In this document: in pieces, positions 23,552 through 29,782 of the stretch
How the letters are laid out: every line of letters begins with the position of its first letter
How positions within the stretch are numbered: position 1 is the stretch's first letter
Source: DATCZB01 sp035513215
GTDB taxonomy: Bacteria; Pseudomonadota; Gammaproteobacteria; Steroidobacterales; Rariloculaceae
Assembly (NCBI GenBank): GCA_035513215.1
Contig: DATKCK010000019.1
Location: forward strand, 1 to 29,782
Direction of reading: 5' to 3'
Length of the DNA stretch: 29,782 nucleotides
Program-made: the position numbers and the translations under genes
The notes under the pieces: generated by a model
Told to the model about the DNA's origin: nothing
The model's input: only the letters and a program-made list of their open reading frames with translations
The model's database searches: none

Positions 23552-24601
23552 ATGAGTCAACCGGATCGAGCCGTCCGTTGCAAGCGGATTGCGACCGAAG
23601 AAGCCTATGCCCCGCGCGACATGCTCGATCGTTACCGCGCGCTGATCAAGGATCATTCGAGCTTCGACCCGGGCTTCGAAAGCCTGATGGGCTACTTTCT
23701 GTTCAACGATAGCGAGTGGACGCGCAACGTCATCGAGCGCTTGCAGGATCTCGGCGAGCGGCGGCTGGCCGACATGGATGCCGCCGGCATCGATCATCAG
23801 GTGATCTCGCTGACGGCGCCGGGCTTGCAGGTCTTCGATCCCGACACGGCCGCGGGGCTTGCGAGCGACTACAACGACGAGCTCGCCGCCGCGATCGGCA
23901 GCCGTCCCGACCGCTTCTCGGCGCTCGCGGCAATCGCTCCGAACCATCCGGCCGCGGCCGCCGCGGAGCTCGAGCGCGCCGTGACGCGGCTCGGCTTCAA
24001 GGGAGCGATCATCAACTCGCATACGCGGGGCGAATACCTCGACGACGAGAAGTTCTGGGATATCTTCGCCGCGGCTGAAGCGCTCGACGTCCCGATCTAT
24101 ATCCACCCGCAAACGCCGCCGCCGGCCATGATCGAGCCGCTGCTCGAGGCCGGTCTCGACGGCGCGATTTACGGCTTTGCCGTGGAAACGGGCATGCATC
24201 TCTTGCGGCTCATCGTTTGCGGATTGTTCGACAGCTTTCCTAGGCTTCGGATCGTCGTCGGCCATCTCGGCGAGGGCATTCCGTACTGGCTCTTTCGCGT
24301 CGACTTCTTTCAGCGGCTCATCGTCAAAACGAAGCGCTACCCGAACTTCCGGCCGCTCGAGAAGCGGCCGAGCGACTATATGCGCGAGAACGTCTACGTC
24401 ACGACGAGTGGCATGGCCTGGGAGCCAGTGATCCTCTATGCGCAGCAGGTGCTCGGCGTCGACCGGGTCATGTACGCGATGGATTACCCCTATCAGTTCG
24501 TGCCGGAGGAGGTGGCCGTCACGGACCGGTTGCCGATCCCGGACGAGGACAGGGAGTCGCTCTATCAGCGCAATGCCGAGAAAGTTTTCAGGATTGTATA
24601 A
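23552..24601 (+). CDS. Amidohydrolase-2 family protein (ACMSD/resorcylate-decarboxylase-like)
   Basis: 349 residues of the metal-dependent amidohydrolase_2 family, whose members include 2-amino-3-carboxymuconate-semialdehyde decarboxylase and gamma-resorcylate decarboxylase. Metal-site residues seen are Glu16/Glu17 in RIATEEAY, His185 in PIYIHPQTPPP, His238 in RIVVGHLGEG and Asp321 in YAMDYPYQF. The usual ExH at the N-terminus is EEA here, so one His ligand is missing; this variant is found in other members. Non-oxidative decarboxylation of an aromatic acid is the likeliest reaction. It diverges from the VOC gene by 78 bases. Confidence 0.88.
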   Translation: MSQPDRAVRCKRIATEEAYAPRDMLDRYRALIKDHSSFDPGFESLMGYFLFNDSEWTRNVIERLQDLGERRLADMDAAGIDHQVISLTAPGLQVFDPDTAAGLASDYNDELAAAIGSRPDRFSALAAIAPNHPAAAAAELERAVTRLGFKGAIINSHTRGEYLDDEKFWDIFAAAEALDVPIYIHPQTPPPAMIEPLLEAGLDGAIYGFAVETGMHLLRLIVCGLFDSFPRLRIVVGHLGEGIPYWLFRVDFFQRLIVKTKRYPNFRPLEKRPSDYMRENVYVTTSGMAWEPVILYAQQVLGVDRVMYAMDYPYQFVPEEVAVTDRLPIPDEDRESLYQRNAEKVFRIV

Positions 24602-24622
24602 AGATCATATCGAAGTTAGTAT
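24594..24622 (+). promoter_or_regulatory. Weak candidate promoter for the toxin-antitoxin genes
   Basis: TTGTAT at 24594-24599 and TAGTAT at 24617-24622 are 17 bases apart, in a short AT-rich dip. The predicted start falls at the antitoxin ATG (24629), and no ribosome binding site is seen, so the mRNA may be leaderless. A direct repeat of TATCG flanks the -10 and might be the antitoxin's operator. Confidence 0.3.
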
Positions 24623-24628
24623 TATCGT

Positions 24629-24934
24629 ATGAGTTCGCGCAAGGAACGCCTGACCGTCACCGTCGATCCCGATCTCATTCATGCGGGTAACCATGCCGTG
24701 GCGGAAGGCCGCGCGGAATCACTGAGCGCATGGGTGAATGCCGCCCTGGCCGAAAAGGTCGCGAAGGAACGCCGGCTAGCTGCGCTGGCGGAAGCGGTAG
24801 CCGCGTATGAAAAGAAGCATGGGACTATCTCTGCCCGGGAACTCGCCGAGCAGGCGCGGGCAGACCGTGAATCGGCCATCGTGGTTCGCGGCAAGAACCG
24901 GCCGGCGAGGAAGGCTCGCGGCGTGGCCACGTGA
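24629..24934 (+). CDS. Antitoxin of a PIN-domain toxin-antitoxin pair
   Basis: 101 residues. The N-terminal RLTVTVDPDLIHAGNHAV followed by LSAWVNAALAEKVA fits a ribbon-helix-helix DNA-binding domain, and the remainder is helical and charged (RRLAALAEAVAAYEKKHG), as in antitoxins that wrap around a toxin. The last 15 residues are basic (GKNRPARKARG). It is followed with a four-base overlap (GTGA) by a PIN toxin, the usual antitoxin-first order. It should neutralise the toxin and repress its own promoter; both are inferred from the family. The family resembles VapB/MazE7-like antitoxins. Confidence 0.78.
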   Translation: MSSRKERLTVTVDPDLIHAGNHAVAEGRAESLSAWVNAALAEKVAKERRLAALAEAVAAYEKKHGTISARELAEQARADRESAIVVRGKNRPARKARGVAT

Positions 24935-25311
24935 CGCTCGTCCTGGACAGTGGGGCTCTGATCGCGCTCGAGAGAGGGGATCGGGCCATGTGGCGGCGCC
25001 TGAAGGCGGCGCAACTTGCGGCCAGCGTGCCGGTCTCGCACGGGGGCGTCATCGGGCAGGTGTGGCGTGGGAGTGGCTCGCGTCAAGCGCTATTGGCCAG
25101 GGCTCTCCAGGGGATCGAGGTGAGGGCTCTCGACGCGCCTCTCGGGCGCGCGGCCGGGGAGTTGCTGGCCCGCTCGCGTGGCACGGATGTGATCGATGCG
25201 GCACTCGTGCTGCTCGCCGACGATGGTGACGACATCGCTACATCCGATCCCGACGACATCGAGCCGCTCGCTGCGCTGGTAGGTCGACATGTCGAGCTAT
25301 TGCTCGTCTGA
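24931..25311 (+). CDS. PIN-domain ribonuclease toxin (VapC-like)
   Basis: 126 residues, start GTG at 24931 overlapping the antitoxin stop. PIN features are LVLDSGALIALE (Asp6, Glu14), then GTDVIDAALVLLA (Asp86, Asp89) and IATSDPDDI (Asp106), which form the acidic Mg2+ site for RNA cleavage. The central acidic residue is Gln43 in VIGQVWRG; this Gln occurs in related toxins of the subfamily. The final 23 bases overlap the start of a secreted protease gene, an unusual arrangement for a toxin gene. Confidence 0.82.
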   Translation: MTLVLDSGALIALERGDRAMWRRLKAAQLAASVPVSHGGVIGQVWRGSGSRQALLARALQGIEVRALDAPLGRAAGELLARSRGTDVIDAALVLLADDGDDIATSDPDDIEPLAALVGRHVELLLV

Positions 25312-25990
25312 GCGGGGCGCGCGCCTGGTCGCGCTTTGTTTATGGCTCGCAGCAAGTCAGGCCGGCGCTCAGACCCCTGAATCGCCGCGAGCCGAGTCTC
25401 CCGATCCGTCGCGGGCTCCGGCTCCCTTTCGCGAGATCATCGCGCCGCTCGCGAACGACACGCCGCTCGGCTATTTCATCGCGGGAGCCGATGCGACGGT
25501 CGCGGAAGGATCGGACGCCGAGCTGTGCGCCTGGGCGCTCGACGACTGGGTGCGTCATGCCGAAGGGCGGCTCGAGGTGACGCCGGCGGTCGAGGCCGAT
25601 GCCGTGATCCGGATCTACCTCGTCTCACCGGGATTCGCGCTTTACGGCGAGATGCGCCCGATTCTCGTCGGCGATCGCCGCGGAGCCGAGGTCTATGTGC
25701 GCACCGAAACCGAGACGACCGGCGACGGCGCGAACGCGGCCGGCCTGGATCCGCTGATGCGGGAAACCATCGTCTATCTGACCTGCCTGCACGAGATCGG
25801 GCATGCACTCGGCATGCTTCACACCGACATTTTCGACGACGTCATGTACTACTTCGGTTACGGCGGCGACACCGCGGCGTTCTTCGACCGCTATCGCTCG
25901 CGTCTCGAATCGCGTGCCGACATCGCGCATGTGTCCGGGCTCTCGCCGGGCGATGTCGCGCAGCTCCTTCGGGCTTATCCGGAAGACTGA
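25289..25990 (+). CDS. Secreted metzincin-type zinc protease
   Basis: 233 residues. A Sec signal (LVALCLWLAASQAGAQ) is followed by a Pro-rich linker. The zinc motif HEIGHALGMLH is at residues 168-178 (His168, His172, His178; catalytic Glu169), and a Met at 186 in DVMYYFG is placed like the metzincin Met-turn. This is a matrixin-like protease, probably acting outside the inner membrane; its substrate is unknown. The first 23 bases lie within the PIN toxin gene in another frame, and no later start would keep the signal peptide, so the overlap is likely real. Confidence 0.8.
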   Translation: MSSYCSSERGARLVALCLWLAASQAGAQTPESPRAESPDPSRAPAPFREIIAPLANDTPLGYFIAGADATVAEGSDAELCAWALDDWVRHAEGRLEVTPAVEADAVIRIYLVSPGFALYGEMRPILVGDRRGAEVYVRTETETTGDGANAAGLDPLMRETIVYLTCLHEIGHALGMLHTDIFDDVMYYFGYGGDTAAFFDRYRSRLESRADIAHVSGLSPGDVAQLLRAYPED

Positions 25991-26025
25991 GCCTGCGAAA
26001 CTCGATGCGTGGCTTGGGGACTCCC

Positions 26026-26043
26026 CATACGCGATGGCGTATC
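26026..26043. promoter_or_regulatory. HipB operator candidate O1
   Basis: Imperfect inverted repeat: ATACGCG, AT, GGCGTAT. The left arm is identical to those of the two sites downstream and the right arm has one change. Its centre (26034.5) is 27 bp from the next site. It lies 36 bases after the protease stop. Confidence 0.6.
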
Positions 26044-26052
26044 GGTTCGATT

Positions 26053-26070
26053 TATACGCGTTCGCGTATA
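26053..26070. promoter_or_regulatory. HipB operator candidate O2
   Basis: Perfect inverted repeat TATACGCG, TT, CGCGTATA. It ends directly at the -35 box of the predicted hip promoter (26071), so a bound repressor would block RNA polymerase. Confidence 0.7.
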
Positions 26071-26099
26071 TTGACGTTTTATACGCGATCACGTATAAA
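26071..26099 (+). promoter_or_regulatory. hipBA promoter
   Basis: TTGACG at 26071-26076 and TATAAA at 26094-26099 are exactly 17 bases apart, each matching consensus at five of six positions. The start is predicted near 26106. The -35 sits between O2 and O3 and the -10 overlaps O3, so HipB binding would shut off its own promoter. An AGGAAGGAG ribosome binding site follows at 26106-26114. Confidence 0.75.
26080..26097. promoter_or_regulatory. HipB operator candidate O3
   Basis: Inverted repeat TATACGCG, AT, CACGTATA with one mismatch; matching flanks extend the symmetry to 26078-26099. It covers the spacer and most of the -10 box. Its centre is 27 bp from that of O2. Confidence 0.7.
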
Positions 26100-26121
26100 C
26101 GATTAAGGAAGGAGTCTTGTC

Positions 26122-26373
26122 ATGAGTCAGAGTGCGCGGACAGCCAAACAGATCGGGGCGATCATTCGCCGCGCCCGCCGTAATGCCAGGCTCACACAGA
26201 CCGAGCTCGGCAAGAAGATCGGGCTGCGTCAGGCCACCATCTCAAAACTTGAGAAAGGTGAGCCCGCCACGCAGCTTAGTACCTTGCTCGATACCCTCAC
26301 GGCGCTCGGGCTGGAGATCGTTATCGACCAGCGCGGAAAGGCCGCGCCCCGCAGCCTTGACGATATCTTCTGA
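26122..26373 (+). CDS. hipB: HipB-type antitoxin and repressor (XRE-family helix-turn-helix)
   Basis: 83 residues, close to the usual HipB size. The XRE helix-turn-helix spans about residues 12-62: IRRARRNARLTQTELGKKIG, then RQATISKLEKGEPATQLSTL. The following LGLEIVIDQRG is the short strand by which HipB dimers pair. HipB inhibits HipA and represses the operon; the three inverted repeats upstream are its probable targets. The ATG at 26122 has a strong AGGAAGGAG site seven bases ahead. The stop and the hipA start share one base (TGATG). Confidence 0.9.
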   Translation: MSQSARTAKQIGAIIRRARRNARLTQTELGKKIGLRQATISKLEKGEPATQLSTLLDTLTALGLEIVIDQRGKAAPRSLDDIF

Positions 26374-27701
26374 TGGCGAAGAAGGGGGCGCGCATACCGC
26401 TAAACGTCTATCTCAACGGGCGACTTGTCGGGCGGCTGCGGCGCGAGACATCCGGCGCGATCGACTTTCAGTACGATCAAAGCTGGCTTGACTGGGAACA
26501 TACTTTTCCGGCCTCACTCTCCTTGCCGCTGCGCGAAGACCGCTATGTCGGTGACCCGGTCATAGCCGTCTTCGATAATCTCCTGCCCGACAGCAAGGAC
26601 GTTCGCGACCGCGTTGCCGAACGGGCGCATGCGGACGGCGCCGACGCCTACAACCTGCTCGCCGCGATCGGGCGCGATTGCGTCGGCGCTCTGCAATTCC
26701 TGCCCGATGGCGATGATCCCGGCAAGGCTGGGGAGCTCAAGGCCAGGCCCATAAGCAACAACGAGATCGCCGATACGCTCTCAAACCTTGCAAGCGCGCC
26801 GCTCGGCATGGGTGAGGACAAGGAGTTCAGGATTTCGATTGCGGGGGCGCAGGACAAGACGGCTTTGCTGCACTGGAAAGGAGAGTGGCACATCCCGCAC
26901 GGTACGACGGCAACGACGCATATCTTTAAGCCCCAGATCGGTCAGCGCGGAAACTACGATCTTACCCATAGCGTTGAGAATGAGCATATGTGCCTCGAGA
27001 TTCTCGGCGCGCTCGGCTTGCCCGTCGCCAAGACGCAGATTCTCGATTTTGCCGGGACACGGGCGCTCGTGATCGCGCGCTTCGATCGCGAGTGGACGAA
27101 AGACGGGCGGCTGCTCCGCGTGCCGCAGGAAGATTGTTGTCAGGCCTTGTCGGTTCCGCCGACCAGAAAGTATCAAAGCGATCTCGGGCCCGGCATGGTC
27201 GACATCTTCGAGTTCCTGAAGGCCAGTGATGATCCTGCCCATGACCAGACGGTATTCCTGCGGGCACAGATCGCCTTCTGGCTTCTGGCGGCGACAGACG
27301 GGCACGCCAAGAATTTCAGTGTATTCCTTCGTCCGGGCGGCGGTTTCGAGCTGACGCCCCTCTATGATGTGATGTCGGCGCAGCACATCTATGACAACAA
27401 ACAGATTCAGAAAAAGGACTTCCGGCTCGCGATGTCGGTTGGCAAGAACAAGCACTACCAACTCCATGGAATCCAGCCGCGCCACTTTCTCCAGACGGCT
27501 GAAAGAGCAGGGCTCCCGGAAGGCATGGCCACCATGGCGTTGGATCAAATTGCCGACTCGCTGCCTGATGCGATCGAGACCGTCTGCGCGGCGCTACCCC
27601 CTGACTTCCCTGCTGATATCCGCGAATCCATCGTAGAAGCCGCATTGAATCGGCGTGACATCATCACGACCGCCGCAGCGGGGGATCCCGCGCTTGGGTA
27701 G
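26373..27701 (+). CDS. hipA: HipA-type serine/threonine kinase toxin
   Basis: 442 residues, close to the 440 of E. coli HipA, which halts growth by phosphorylating glutamyl-tRNA synthetase and gives persistence. All kinase landmarks are intact: Ser155 in RISIAGAQDKTALL (the autophosphorylated serine loop), Lys186 in THIFKPQIG for ATP, catalytic Asp309 in ATDGHAKNFS, and metal-binding Asp332 in LYDVMSAQ. The N-terminal subdomain (NVYLNGRLVGRL and PASLSLPLR) is also present. The target in this organism is not known. It is co-translated with hipB; nothing suggests inactivation. Confidence 0.92.
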   Translation: MAKKGARIPLNVYLNGRLVGRLRRETSGAIDFQYDQSWLDWEHTFPASLSLPLREDRYVGDPVIAVFDNLLPDSKDVRDRVAERAHADGADAYNLLAAIGRDCVGALQFLPDGDDPGKAGELKARPISNNEIADTLSNLASAPLGMGEDKEFRISIAGAQDKTALLHWKGEWHIPHGTTATTHIFKPQIGQRGNYDLTHSVENEHMCLEILGALGLPVAKTQILDFAGTRALVIARFDREWTKDGRLLRVPQEDCCQALSVPPTRKYQSDLGPGMVDIFEFLKASDDPAHDQTVFLRAQIAFWLLAATDGHAKNFSVFLRPGGGFELTPLYDVMSAQHIYDNKQIQKKDFRLAMSVGKNKHYQLHGIQPRHFLQTAERAGLPEGMATMALDQIADSLPDAIETVCAALPPDFPADIRESIVEAALNRRDIITTAAAGDPALG

Positions 27702-27745
27702 CGGACGTTCGTCGAGGTGCTGGAGCGTATTCGGGGGACTGAGCC

Positions 27746-28483
27746 TCAGTGCGTCATCGAGTAGATGGCGTAATTGACGGCGAAGCGGTAGGCGAGACCG
27801 GTAAACGCTTCCGGGTAGCGCGGATCATCGGCGTGTTCCCAGGCGTCGCCGAGATCCATGTTGAAGTTGATCGCGACCATGAGCCGGCCGTCGTCGTCGT
27901 AGATGCCGCGCCAGTAGGGCACGTAGCCGTCCTGCTGCCAGGTGACGCCCGATCGGAAGTAGCTGACGCCCGGTATCTGGATGCTCTTGTCGAGCTCGTA
28001 GACCAGCGACATCAGCGGGTCCGACTCGTCGATCTCGACGATCGGCCGATCCGGGAAGACGCGCCGCATCGAGTCCTCGAAGATCTGCCATTGGCGCGAG
28101 CCCCAGAAATCGTCGACCATCAAAAAGCCGCCGCGCAAGAGATATTCGCGGATCAGCGCCGCGTCGCGGTCGTCGAGGTACCAGCGGCCGACCTCGACGG
28201 CGTAGAGCCACGGGTAATTCATGATGTCGTCGTCGTCGAGCTCGATGAATGTGTCGCCGCCGATGTCGATGCGCGTCAGGCGGCCGAGGCCCTGTCGCAG
28301 ATGAATCTCGGCTTCGGGATAGTCCGTGGCGAAACTGCTGCGATACTCGGCGCTCTTGTAGACGAGCCGGGCGAAGTGCCACTCGCCATCCGACTTGACG
28401 CCCCATGCGGATTGTTGCGCGCCCGACGTGCCGGCGATCAGCAGCATCGGGATCAGGGACAGGAGGCGCAGCGTCCGTGGCAT
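27746..28483 (-). CDS. Exported DUF4159 protein
   Basis: 245 residues with a Sec signal (LLSLIPMLLIAGTSGAQQ). The mature part matches the DUF4159 pattern: FARLVYKSAEYRSSFATDYP, DDDDIMNYPWLYAVEVGRW, REYLLRGGFLMVDDFWGSRQ and VYELDKSIQIPG. The fold is related to glutamine-amidotransferase-like (ThuA-type) domains, but no catalytic Cys is evident. The function is unknown. It converges with hipA, with only 44 bases between, and is followed by nothing else on its strand. Confidence 0.85.
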   Translation of the reverse strand: MPRTLRLLSLIPMLLIAGTSGAQQSAWGVKSDGEWHFARLVYKSAEYRSSFATDYPEAEIHLRQGLGRLTRIDIGGDTFIELDDDDIMNYPWLYAVEVGRWYLDDRDAALIREYLLRGGFLMVDDFWGSRQWQIFEDSMRRVFPDRPIVEIDESDPLMSLVYELDKSIQIPGVSYFRSGVTWQQDGYVPYWRGIYDDDGRLMVAINFNMDLGDAWEHADDPRYPEAFTGLAYRFAVNYAIYSMTH

Positions 28484-28544
28484 CGGGCGATTATCCCACC
28501 GTGTCGCCTCCCGGTCACCCGGCTCTCCACAGCGTACGCTGAAG

Positions 28545-29108
28545 CTACCCGACGTCTTCGCGAATCATCAGCGGGATGATCAGGTCTTCCTCGTCGGCGA
28601 GGTGACGGGCGAGCCGATCGTGCAGCAGCCTGCTCGCGGCGATGTAGCGGTCCGCGGCCATTCTTCTCGCGTCGCTGTCGTTGGCATCGGGGTCGATTGT
28701 CGACAGGAACGCGTTGATCGATTCGACAACCCCCGCGATGCCCTGATGAATGAGCTCGTGGTCGCGCGCGAGAACGTCGAAACCCGCCGCAAGGCGCGGC
28801 TCGGCCGAGCGAAACGCCGGAAAATAATGAAAGTCCTCGACCTGATGGTGGCCGTGCAGCTCGGCCAGGAAGCCCTGTAAGCGCGGCGCGATGAAGGCGG
28901 CGAACCGGGCGGCGTCGACGCGCTCGGCCCGGTATTCGTCATTCGCGCTCTGCAGCGCGCCCGACTGGCGCCTCAGGTAATTGTGCTTGTCGATCCAGAA
29001 GCGCGCCATGGCCGATCGGGTATCGGCCCAGGTCTCGCGCGGGTGCTCCTCGAGCACGACACACAGCCCGTCCGGCCAGCCCGTTCGCTGATCGATGTCG
29101 CTCGTCAA
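28545..29108 (-). CDS. Hemerythrin-like HHE-domain protein
   Basis: 187 residues, mainly helical. Histidines and acids for a di-iron site are spread over four helices: KHNYLRRQSG, HGHHQVEDFHYFPAF, LARDHELIHQGI and LARHLADEEDLIIPLMIRE. This is the pattern of hemerythrin-like domains that bind O2 or sense iron or nitric oxide. There is no signal peptide, so it is cytoplasmic. The start is TTG at 29108 with GGAG and AGGA ahead; no ATG occurs before residue 34. It reads toward the DUF4159 gene with a 61-base gap. Confidence 0.82.
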   Translation of the reverse strand: MTSDIDQRTGWPDGLCVVLEEHPRETWADTRSAMARFWIDKHNYLRRQSGALQSANDEYRAERVDAARFAAFIAPRLQGFLAELHGHHQVEDFHYFPAFRSAEPRLAAGFDVLARDHELIHQGIAGVVESINAFLSTIDPDANDSDARRMAADRYIAASRLLHDRLARHLADEEDLIIPLMIREDVG

Positions 29109-29371
29109 TGGTCCTGGCTCCGCTCGTTCGTCGGAGTCTTATTGTGACAGATCGGGATCAGGGATCGGGCGGCGGGATCGTTGGGGAGCAGAAGCGACCG
29201 GTATCCTAATCTGGTGAAGGGGGGAGCCACTGAATCCGGATGCCGATCGCCCCTGCTCGACTAGCCTTAAGCAAGGGTCGTGCCAACCGAAAAATGGCTT
29301 GGGTGCTGAGCCTTGAGTTGGCCGTTTGCACCATGGCGAGGCGAACCCGAGTCGGTCCGCACCGCAATGGT
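29109..29371. other. Non-coding stretch, nothing recognised
   Basis: Open frames here have no recognisable protein content and I see no tRNA, terminator or repeat. It probably holds the upstream region of the hemerythrin-like gene. Confidence 0.4.
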
Positions 29372-29545
29372 TCAGGTCTGGCGATTCGCGTACAGGGGAT
29401 ACACGCTGTCGCGCTGCTTGAGCGCGCGCCTGAAGGCATCGCGGTCCATCTGATCGAACAGATCGACCAGACTCACGGTCTCGCGGGTCTCTCTTTCGGG
29501 GTCGGCTCGGGCCGGTAGCTCGCTCGGCTCTTCGTACGTCGACAT
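29372..29545 (-). CDS. Possible small protein, 57 residues
   Basis: A short frame from ATG 29545 to a TGA at 29374. The product is acidic at the start (MSTYEEPSELPARADPERET) and then reads VSLVDLFDQMDRDAFRRALK, RQRDSVYPLYANRQT-like with KQRDSVYPLYANRQT at the end. The middle looks like an amphipathic helix. No family is recognised. There is no clear ribosome binding site. Balanced composition makes it more plausible than the competing plus-strand frame, but it may be chance. Confidence 0.35.
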   Translation of the reverse strand: MSTYEEPSELPARADPERETRETVSLVDLFDQMDRDAFRRALKQRDSVYPLYANRQT

Positions 29546-29644
29546 GCAGCGCTTATCGTTCTTTTGGAGAGAGGATCAGTCCGGATAATAAGTGATTCAT
29601 GACTGAGAGCAAGCCCATTTTTATTGCAGGTATGTTACGAAAAC

Positions 29645-29782
29645 TCAGCGCTCCGACTTCAGGCGCGGGCGGTCGAACGGAAAGGATTCGGCGGCGACGC
29701 GCGGGTCCGTCAGCGCCTGCGACAGGAACGATTGCAGATCGGCGGCCGTCTGCTGGCTCATGCTGAAAGCATACGCGCCACC
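29645..29782 (-). CDS. 3' end of a gene, di-haem cytochrome c peroxidase-like tail
   Basis: The last 45 codons of a minus-strand gene that enters from the right edge. The tail includes QTAADLQSFLSQALTDPRVA, then ESFPFDRPRLKSER and a TGA at 29647. The pattern of a helix, LTDPRV and PFDRP is typical of the C-terminus of di-haem cytochrome c peroxidase-like proteins. No haem motif is in the visible part, so this is a tentative call. About 100 AT-rich bases follow before the next frame. Confidence 0.5.
   Translation of the reverse strand, partial: GGAYAFSMSQQTAADLQSFLSQALTDPRVAAESFPFDRPRLKSER

Noticed and set aside
29206..29518. Open frames of 77 and 92 codons between the hemerythrin-like gene and the right edge
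   Set aside because: No recognisable domains or ribosome binding sites; one is opposite the more plausible 57-residue frame.
1..29782. tRNA, rRNA, CRISPR arrays and complete insertion sequences
   Set aside because: I looked for T-loop-like motifs, regularly spaced repeats and transposase motifs by eye and found none; a dedicated scan could still find a weak case.

Overview
The window is high-GC DNA with Proteobacteria-like gene content, most likely a gammaproteobacterium; the species cannot be named from sequence alone. Evidence for this is the tightly packed GTG/ATG operons with stop/start overlaps, Sec and Tat export signals, an Mrp cation/proton antiporter, a Liv-type ABC importer and proteobacterial-type HipBA. 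No tRNA, rRNA, CRISPR array or intact insertion sequence was seen.

Layout. (1) 1-181: 5' end of a metallo-beta-lactamase-fold lactonase-like gene, minus strand. (2) 278-7625: an Mrp-type antiporter operon on the plus strand, in the order E, F, G, MrpA-C-terminus-like, B, C, D, D-like, small membrane protein, D-like. There is no large MrpA. The first part follows the order of the membrane-arm genes of Mrp-type hydrogenases (Mbh). (3) 7652-10541: two exported proteins, an endostatin/lectin-like protein and a c-type haem protein with a carboxypeptidase-regulatory-like domain and a probable beta-propeller. (4) 10783-11832: an exported YncE-like beta-propeller protein, minus strand. (5) 11840-12622: a decayed stretch with a kinase-like remnant and a clear pseudogene of a large HerA-like ATP-binding protein.

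(6) 12624-24601: a catabolic and uptake block. One minus-strand operon carries a solute-binding protein, a carboxymuconolactone decarboxylase-like protein and an aldehyde dehydrogenase. A second, six-gene minus-strand operon carries a VOC protein, a beta-hydroxyacid dehydrogenase, LivH, a LivM-LivG fusion, LivF and a Tat-type amidase. An exported M20 hydrolase and an ACMSD/resorcylate-decarboxylase-like amidohydrolase lie on the plus strand. I infer that an amide or N-acyl compound is hydrolysed in the periplasm, imported by the Liv system and oxidised inside. A perfect 25-nt palindrome separates the convergent M20 and amidase genes.

(7) 24629-27701: an accessory segment with an antitoxin/PIN-toxin pair, a secreted metzincin-type protease whose start overlaps the toxin gene, and a hipBA module. 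The hip promoter carries three matching inverted repeats with centres exactly 27 bp apart. (8) 27746-29782: a secreted DUF4159 protein, a hemerythrin-like protein, a possible 57-residue gene, and the 3' end of a gene that resembles a di-haem cytochrome c peroxidase tail.
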